Virus record (IMG/VR): IMGVR_UViG_3300036768_001145
Location: 1-43,587 of that record
Strand: one strand, 5' to 3'
Length of the DNA: 43,587 nucleotides
DNA from: a virus
Both the position numbers and the translations under genes were made by a program. Below, piece after piece: positions 38,054 through 43,587 of this stretch. The notes beneath the pieces are model-generated. The model did no database searches. It was given only the letters and a program-made list of their open reading frames with translations, and was not told the DNA's origin. How positions within the stretch are numbered: position 1 is the first letter of the stretch; every line of letters begins with the position of its first letter.

Positions 38054-39379
38054 TTAGGCGATGCGAATACCGCGAATGGTTCCAGCAAGCGTGGCTGTGC
38101 CTACTGAAGTATAGTCAATTCGAGTGTTCAAGTAGTACGTTGTGCTAGAAGAAATGTTTACATAGGTGCCCTGTCCAGCATTCAAAAAGCCGACGTTTGT
38201 AGTTGACCTGTCACCAACAACAAAGCTGTCGAGTACTGTTGAACTATTCGATGCTGGGCTGATTATAGAATAATACCAAGCGAAACCAGACATAGTTCCA
38301 AGCGTAAGGGTAGTAGACCCCTGTAGAAACCAGACGCCGGGAGTAAGTGTTACTTGGGCGATGGTCTTCATACTTGAAGCTGCACCTGGAGCTACACCGC
38401 TTACTATGCTCTCCAATTTTTCCCCAACATACCCAGCAGCAATAGCCACCCCATCAGTCTTACCCAAAAACTGCTGATTAGCCGTCCAAGTGTTGCTCTG
38501 ATCAATTCTAGCCCTATTATTCTCCAAATCCACAACTCTATCGCCATATTGCTTAAGCTGTGGCGTAGTGGGCGATGCATTGAAGCTTGTTGTTGCTACC
38601 CCTGCCAAATCAGCCACTGTCGAAATGACGGCATCAAGACTCCCTTGGATTTTCTCAATACTATCATTCAGTGAGCCATCAGGACGTACTACCGAAATAG
38701 CATTGCTCATGACCGTACAGACGCGGTCATTAAGGTTATCAGCGATGTTAAAGCGGATTAACGTAGATTCGCCAGATCCGTTATCGACTTCTTGGTAGTT
38801 ACCGTCAGCGGATGGGTTTGCCGTAGCATTGCCGCTGTTTCTGAGCTGAAGCACTCCGTCAAGATAGACAGATACCGCACCTATTTGTTGGTTAGGGTTG
38901 ATATTCGTCTTCCAGCTTCCACCCACATTGAAATCAACTTGTCCCGCAGACAGAGTACCGGTCTTTAGGATGAAGTTAGTATCGGCGATAAGAGAGCCCG
39001 TCTTTGCGACTGGATCGATCACGCCATAGAAGATTTCGTTAGCAAGAGCCGTGCCAAAGCTGGCAGTAAAGTTGATTTGCTGATTACCACCAATCGTATA
39101 ATCCCGGAAAGGAACAAGAAGGCCTCTTGCCGCAGAAGTCAGAGTAAGGTTTTTGGCATAAAACTGGAGCGACACCGAAGCCAAATCGGAGGTCGATGGC
39201 TGAGAGAAGCCGTTTGCGGTAAGCTCAGTTGGCACCGTCATTGTGGTAAGGTTGAAACCTGAGTCGCCGAGCGTTGCTTTGTGAGCAAAGGCTATCTTCT
39301 TAAAGCCAACTGCAGGAGACTTTTGGTTTATAAGATCCTGCTTCTTGAGTGATTTTACACTTTTTCCAGTAATTGCCAT
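38054..39379 (-). CDS. tail fibre protein, 441 aa
   Basis: The N-terminal half is beta-rich (FKKIAFAHKATLGDSGFNLT; PFRDYTIGGNQQINFTASFG), followed by an alpha-helical coiled-coil stem (SLNDSIEKIQGSLDAVISTV; KQYGDRVVDLENNRARIDQS) with the fibre-type link NTWTANQQFLG, and a beta C-terminal head domain (TPGVWFLQGSTTLTLG, YSIISPASNSS). Attachment domain, trimeric stem, receptor-binding head is the normal fibre plan. Confidence 0.7.
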   Translation of the reverse strand: MAITGKSVKSLKKQDLINQKSPAVGFKKIAFAHKATLGDSGFNLTTMTVPTELTANGFSQPSTSDLASVSLQFYAKNLTLTSAARGLLVPFRDYTIGGNQQINFTASFGTALANEIFYGVIDPVAKTGSLIADTNFILKTGTLSAGQVDFNVGGSWKTNINPNQQIGAVSVYLDGVLQLRNSGNATANPSADGNYQEVDNGSGESTLIRFNIADNLNDRVCTVMSNAISVVRPDGSLNDSIEKIQGSLDAVISTVADLAGVATTSFNASPTTPQLKQYGDRVVDLENNRARIDQSNTWTANQQFLGKTDGVAIAAGYVGEKLESIVSGVAPGAASSMKTIAQVTLTPGVWFLQGSTTLTLGTMSGFAWYYSIISPASNSSTVLDSFVVGDRSTTNVGFLNAGQGTYVNISSSTTYYLNTRIDYTSVGTATLAGTIRGIRIA

Positions 39380-39450
39380 ATGTTAAGTTTCCTATGATTT
39401 ACCGAACTGTTTTTTAAAAAACAACACAATCAAATTTACTCAAACCAAAA

Positions 39451-41118
39451 TCACTGCAGGTCATAAGTAATGGTATAAGTATCTGCAAAACCTATAGGTG
39501 TTTGACCGGCAGAAAAGTTAGATGCAGCTCCGCTTGAATTGAATGGATAAAAATCAATATATGAAGTAGGTCTTACCCAGGCCGCAAGTGGAGCCGCGGT
39601 TGTGTTAAGGCCATATATTACGTTTGCCTGTGTTCTGATCGGCGTAAATCGGGAGGCAATAGCTCCAAACCTTATAGGACCGTTTGATCCATCTTTTGTA
39701 CGCGAACCAACTCCATCGAAACTAACCGTTACTCGTTTGTTATGCCGAGTAAAGTTGAATGTAAGAGTCTGATTCGAAGTCAAACCTGTTGACGTGAATA
39801 TGTAAGATGCCTCCTCATAAACATCCAAAACTTTCCAGTGCGCTGCTGCTGTGGGAGCCGCTTGTAAAGCCTGAACGAGAATATAACCAGACCCAGCTAT
39901 AATATCGATGGTGTCTGCGTTACTCGATCTAAGCGTTACCGTGTTTGTGGACGTGGCTCCCGTCACTATCAGCCGGAAAAGTTGGCCTGCGGTTACGTTT
40001 GTTGTGGGCAAATCCTGATTGATTGCCGAAGTCGGTGAGGATATGTAAATATATTCCGGGCTAGTTGCTGAGAGCGAAAAAGCTGTGGCCTGAGCCGGGT
40101 TAAGTTCAGGTATAAATGTTCGTGCCGATACGGCACCATTCACAATTACGTTTTTAGCTGTGCTGCCTGAAGGACCTAATGTCCAAGCACCAGATTCTGT
40201 TATTTGTCCAACATTGCCATTTGAGGCGTGAGAGAAGACCAAACCATTAGCTGGAGCGTTAGTAGGATTAGAGAATATGTACCACTTCTCAACCCCTAAC
40301 GGAGCAATAATTACTCCTGTGTCAGAAGAAAACGACTCGACTTTTAAAAATGCCGAACCACCAGACGTGTTCGCAGAATCTCTGTTTTGGAATAAATGTT
40401 TTATCGTCCCACCACTTGAATAACCGCGTGCAGTTAACACCCCATTCAGTACATGAGTTTGGTTTGTGGCGTTCACACCAAACGTCCAAGCGCCTGCATT
40501 AGAAATTTGGCCAACTTCAGTATTACTAGTATTTTTAAAATAAAGTCCACCTGTACCAGCCCATTTAATATCGCTACCATCTGTACCAGTTGCAGGAGAG
40601 AGGACGAGCATTGCTCTAGCAGATGTTGCTTTGTTGTTTTCAATTGTAAAGGTAGCAGTGTCAGTTGAAGTACCAGCTTGTACTTTATGACCAGTTGTTA
40701 AGGTTCCGCCTAATGGACCCAACGTCCAAGCGCCTGCAGAGGCAATACCGCCCACATATGCAGCGGCGTTGTGGCTATACCACATCATTGATGGGTTTGT
40801 TTCTGTACCACTAAACTGAGACTCATGAATACCAAATGACCATTTTGGCGCATTCGCTCGATTGTAAAAATCAATAAACACTATATCCGTAGCAGGACTA
40901 CCGCCACCACCAATACTTGTTATTGGGTTGCGTAGGTTTAAAGTTCTGGTATAAACATTCTGGTTTGGCCGTGTTGTAACCAATGGCTGCGATGCAGTTA
41001 ATCCAAAGGCCCATCCACCGGTATCCGACACACTTCCGATAACAGAGGTGCCAGCGGCGTTGTTCCACGTCACCGCACCGTTCATTGCATTACCTATGGT
41101 TTTTATGAGGGTTGGCAT
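39451..41118 (-). CDS. tail fibre protein with repeated 'GAWT-LG' units, 555 aa
   Basis: The sequence contains at least five repeats built around a 'G-x-V/I ... G-A-W-T-x-G' core: VSDTGGWAFGL, IASAGAWTLGP, ISNAGAWTFGV, ITESGAWTLGP. Between them are Asn/Thr/Ser-rich strands of about 70-80 residues. Such repeats form the triple-stranded shaft of long fibres. The C-terminal part (TNTVTLRSSNADTIDIIAGS and the last 120 residues) is a separate beta head. The ATG at 41118 lies inside the end of the GIY-YIG gene and follows AAAGG. Confidence 0.72.
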   Translation of the reverse strand: MPTLIKTIGNAMNGAVTWNNAAGTSVIGSVSDTGGWAFGLTASQPLVTTRPNQNVYTRTLNLRNPITSIGGGGSPATDIVFIDFYNRANAPKWSFGIHESQFSGTETNPSMMWYSHNAAAYVGGIASAGAWTLGPLGGTLTTGHKVQAGTSTDTATFTIENNKATSARAMLVLSPATGTDGSDIKWAGTGGLYFKNTSNTEVGQISNAGAWTFGVNATNQTHVLNGVLTARGYSSGGTIKHLFQNRDSANTSGGSAFLKVESFSSDTGVIIAPLGVEKWYIFSNPTNAPANGLVFSHASNGNVGQITESGAWTLGPSGSTAKNVIVNGAVSARTFIPELNPAQATAFSLSATSPEYIYISSPTSAINQDLPTTNVTAGQLFRLIVTGATSTNTVTLRSSNADTIDIIAGSGYILVQALQAAPTAAAHWKVLDVYEEASYIFTSTGLTSNQTLTFNFTRHNKRVTVSFDGVGSRTKDGSNGPIRFGAIASRFTPIRTQANVIYGLNTTAAPLAAWVRPTSYIDFYPFNSSGAASNFSAGQTPIGFADTYTITYDLQ

Positions 41119-41510
41119 GTATCTACCTTTATGTGTTGAAATTTGTAACCACCACAGCTATAACCAACTTTGCAAGATTTGGTTATACTGGATTTATTTG
41201 ACGTCCTCCCCGCAGCTGAAACCAGGGGCTTTACGCCGCCTTTTGGTAAACCAAGAACCCTTGCAGCCTCAGCTATAGAATTAAAAAAGAACCCACATCC
41301 ACCCCCAATAGCCATCACAGATACGGACCTCTTCTTGTGGACCTCGCCGGCTTTATTAGCAGCAGCTATTTTAGCTCGGGACTCGTCAGAAAAAACTCTA
41401 CCTTTGTTTGAGGCGGATATCTCTCTCCATCTTTTAGCAACAGACCCGCAAGTCTGTCCTATGTAGGCCTTGCCGTTGATTTTATTAGTTATTTTATAAA
41501 TAAAGATCAC
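41103..41510 (-). CDS. shortened GIY-YIG homing endonuclease with a transposon-derived insert
   Basis: MIFIYKITNKINGKAYIGQT carries the GIY-YIG signature (YKI...AYIG), followed by VAKRWRE with the catalytic Arg. The rest of the catalytic domain, normally another 50-60 residues including the metal-binding Glu, is missing. NUMOD3-like GRVFSDESRAKIAAANKAG and NUMOD1-like FNSIAEAARVLGL...SSITKSC follow. Residues PKGGVKPLVSAAGRTS are encoded by a 48-bp mini-element (41198-41245); without it the NUMOD1 helix reads VLGLHKSSITKSC. DNA binding may persist but cleavage is unlikely. It sits between two fibre genes. Confidence 0.75.
   Translation of the reverse strand: MIFIYKITNKINGKAYIGQTCGSVAKRWREISASNKGRVFSDESRAKIAAANKAGEVHKKRSVSVMAIGGGCGFFFNSIAEAARVLGLPKGGVKPLVSAAGRTSNKSSITKSCKVGYSCGGYKFQHIKVDTCQPS
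41198..41245 (-). mobile_element. 48-bp mini-element made of fused left and right IS ends, in frame
   Basis: On the minus strand TTAC is followed by CAAAAGGCGGCGTAAAG, a CCCC...GGGG hairpin and GAGGACGTCAA. The left half equals the left end of the intact tnpB element and the right half equals the right end of the 8838-9220 element. Left and right ends share a similar hairpin, so recombination at that hairpin would give this structure. It adds exactly 16 codons and leaves the host frame open. Confidence 0.85.
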
Positions 41511-41518
41511 AACGAACC

Positions 41519-43587
41519 TTATGGTAATGTTGAAAGTGTGAAGTTGTTGTTCGCGTCGAGACCGATTTCGACTAGCACACCCGCAGCATTCCTTAAAATA
41601 ATACCTCGACCACTTTGACTTCTGTCGATCGAAGCATCCGTACTTCCAAGCTTGTTTGCAGCCAAAAGATTGGCATTTTTCTCTGCATTGTCAAAGGCAT
41701 AGCCTTCTGTCTGCTCAAACCTTAAAGTAACAGTAGTTTCGACACCACCGTTGTAGAAAGTATTGGCAGGGAATACGATCGAATAACCTTGTATGTTGAA
41801 TGCTGGATAGGTATATACCTTACCTGTTTCAGCGTGATAGCACTTCAGCAAATCTGGATCAGGCAAAAACGCTGTGATAGCGAAAGTATTCAAGTTATCA
41901 GCAACAGCAAAGAACCTGAAAGACTGCACTTTCTTGGTGCCGCCAGAAACACCTACGATTTCTTTATCATAGAATATCGCCGCGCCTTCAAGCAAAGTTG
42001 ACGCAGTACCCGCAATCACCCTGAAGCGAAGATCCATTGGGCGACCATCGAGTCGGTATGTGAAGTTCGATGGTGTAGACAAGGCAGACCATGAAGTCCC
42101 ATCGAATCTCTTTCCAGCAACTGGAGGCGCAGTGTCATCAGTTTGCCACCTAATGGCGTTTGAGCCAAAGGTGTTGGTTTGATATGTCGAATCAGGCACA
42201 AGAACCAAATGATAGGTGCCTGCAGGCAAAACCGTAGTAGGTAAAGATGCGGTAAAGGTAAATGTACCCGTTCCACCGTTTTGGTTTGCCGCATAACTAC
42301 TCGACATCGCATAGATATCTGAGTAAGAGGTAGATGGACTACCAGAACTGTCTTTGATAATTTGAACCGTGAAGTTACCGACAGGTGTGCCAAGCTGGTT
42401 CAAATAGAGCTTAACTCTCTTGAAGACCTGCTGAGAAGAGATCGTGAATGCCTGACTGAGTCTTTGCTCGGTTGTAGCATTCAAAGAGACTTGGTTGGTT
42501 GCGTTAGCAACATCATATTCATTAATGAGAGCAAACGACTCTTGACCGCCAGTTTCGGAGCTGACAAATGTCGATGTCGAAATGGCCGACCAACTTGTTC
42601 CATCATAGGAGTATGCCAAGTTGGTACCGGTTGTGTTATCACGCACCCAGTAAATCTCGGTCACACCTGAAGAGAAGCCAGCCTGATAAGTCGAGTCAGT
42701 TTCAATAACAAGGTGGTATGCTGTGTTGGCGGTCAATGATGCTACGATACCCTGACCAGCAACATCCCAGGTTACGTTTGCCGCAGACGTGGAAAGCGTA
42801 GAGGTCAAAGCATAGTTGGAAGAGTAAAGACGAACAGCTGGAGCTCCGGCATTATCTGAATAGATGGCAAAGCGGTAGTTGCCCGAGACAGATCCAAGTT
42901 TTTTGAGCTTGGCTGTTACAGCGGTCAACCGAGTGTTCGCTGTAAAAGTGAACTTCGCAGACAAAAATCTTTGATTCGTGGCATTAAATACTGTATCAGT
43001 CGATCCTGTTGCATTCGACAAGGTAACCATGTCTTCGTCTTCGCGCGCCCACTTATAATCAGCATAGTAAACTTCGGTGTTGTCACCAACTCTAGTTAGA
43101 GTCGGGGTGTAATAGTGAGCCCCACCGTCACGAGAGATTTGCACGGTAGCTGCCGTGTCAACACTTCCGGCTTTCCAGAAGAGGCTGACTCTTGCATCCC
43201 ACAGATCTTTAAAATCATCAACAAACTCAAGACTATCGAGCATATTGACGGATGTTATCGAATCAGAGACGGCTGCGAACTTATAAGCCTTATCGACTAT
43301 ACTATATGACGCAGTTCCACCAAGTGTGACCAAGGTGAGCTGGTCGTCTTTGGCGATAATCGGAGTTACAAGATTGAATGGACTATCAACAAAGTCGTTT
43401 TTGATGGTCTCGAGAACAGCGTTAGCTGTGCCTGAGCCGGATGATCCACCTCCACCAGCGCCAACATACTGAACTATAGCTGAGTTGGTGATATTTTGAA
43501 TAACACCGGCTATATTCTGGACTACGACATAACCTATGCCATAAAGACCATCTGGAATAGCAGGAGCAGTAGCTGCCGATACGGAAG
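41519..43587 (-). CDS. large tail fibre / structural protein, partial (5' end beyond the window)
   Basis: The frame is open to the window's right edge: upstream of 43333 it continues through GAGGGGSSGSG, a flexible linker, and NAVLETIKNDFVDSPFNL. The visible 690 codons contain two long repeats with ATNQRFLSAKFTFTANTRLT / TTEQRLSQAFTISSQQVFKR and NTAYHLVIETDSTYQAGF / AGTYHLVLVPDSTYQTNTFG, each a beta-sandwich of about 130 residues ending in YDGTSWSA / FDGTSWSA. The C-terminus has NANLLAANKLGSTDASIDRS and a short beta end. It is probably a baseplate or fibre hub component. The stop lies 8 nt before the GIY-YIG start. Confidence 0.72.
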   Translation of the reverse strand, partial: SVSAATAPAIPDGLYGIGYVVVQNIAGVIQNITNSAIVQYVGAGGGGSSGSGTANAVLETIKNDFVDSPFNLVTPIIAKDDQLTLVTLGGTASYSIVDKAYKFAAVSDSITSVNMLDSLEFVDDFKDLWDARVSLFWKAGSVDTAATVQISRDGGAHYYTPTLTRVGDNTEVYYADYKWAREDEDMVTLSNATGSTDTVFNATNQRFLSAKFTFTANTRLTAVTAKLKKLGSVSGNYRFAIYSDNAGAPAVRLYSSNYALTSTLSTSAANVTWDVAGQGIVASLTANTAYHLVIETDSTYQAGFSSGVTEIYWVRDNTTGTNLAYSYDGTSWSAISTSTFVSSETGGQESFALINEYDVANATNQVSLNATTEQRLSQAFTISSQQVFKRVKLYLNQLGTPVGNFTVQIIKDSSGSPSTSYSDIYAMSSSYAANQNGGTGTFTFTASLPTTVLPAGTYHLVLVPDSTYQTNTFGSNAIRWQTDDTAPPVAGKRFDGTSWSALSTPSNFTYRLDGRPMDLRFRVIAGTASTLLEGAAIFYDKEIVGVSGGTKKVQSFRFFAVADNLNTFAITAFLPDPDLLKCYHAETGKVYTYPAFNIQGYSIVFPANTFYNGGVETTVTLRFEQTEGYAFDNAEKNANLLAANKLGSTDASIDRSQSGRGIILRNAAGVLVEIGLDANNNFTLSTLP

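Overview
The window is part of the genome of a tailed dsDNA phage or a large prophage (Caudoviricetes). It holds a large terminase, a portal, a Mu gpF-like head morphogenesis protein, a GH108 endolysin with a neighbouring two-helix membrane protein, and a run of tail-fibre genes. Lipoprotein-type signal sequences and a muramidase point to a Gram-negative host. The collagen-like lipoprotein resembles proteins of predatory Bdellovibrio-like bacteria, which is only a weak hint about the host.

Layout. 1-2400 (minus): small accessory genes, an HNH/NUMOD-type endonuclease and a frameshifted collagen-like lipoprotein. 2402-2836: a divergent, gene-free region with two identical 37-bp repeats, leading into a UvsW-like helicase with a mini-intein. 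2837-11249 (plus): helicase, wreckage of its old 3' end, a TnpB element, a metalloprotease interrupted by TGA, a TnpB remnant, a tnpB-less element inside a small gene, a PD-(D/E)XK-like protein and a truncated SET-domain gene. 11250-26480 (minus): head genes, portal, intein-bearing terminase, phosphatase, lysis genes, two metallopeptidase-like paralogues, dCMP deaminase and a tight run of small genes joined by ATGA overlaps. 26711-27121 (plus): an isolated ParB-like gene. 27105-43587 (minus): a DUF5664-like gene, a nicotinamide phosphoribosyltransferase next to a fragment of a second copy, a second TnpB, a metallophosphoesterase, decayed small genes and the tail-fibre operon, which ends at a strong terminator and runs off the right edge.

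The dominant theme is selfish DNA. There are two inteins, an HNH/NUMOD gene, an HNH remnant, a shortened GIY-YIG gene, two full-length tnpB genes, a tnpB remnant and several small derivatives of one IS200/IS605-like family. The ends of that family can be read directly (TTAC|CAAAAGG... to ...GTCAA|), because removing three different copies restores three interrupted reading frames. The helicase gene has been hit by at least three such elements.

A second theme is reading-frame damage. At least ten small genes are restored by a one-base change, mostly in a homopolymer, while the large structural genes are intact. This may be sequencing error or real decay of accessory genes, and it affects how every small gene here should be read.
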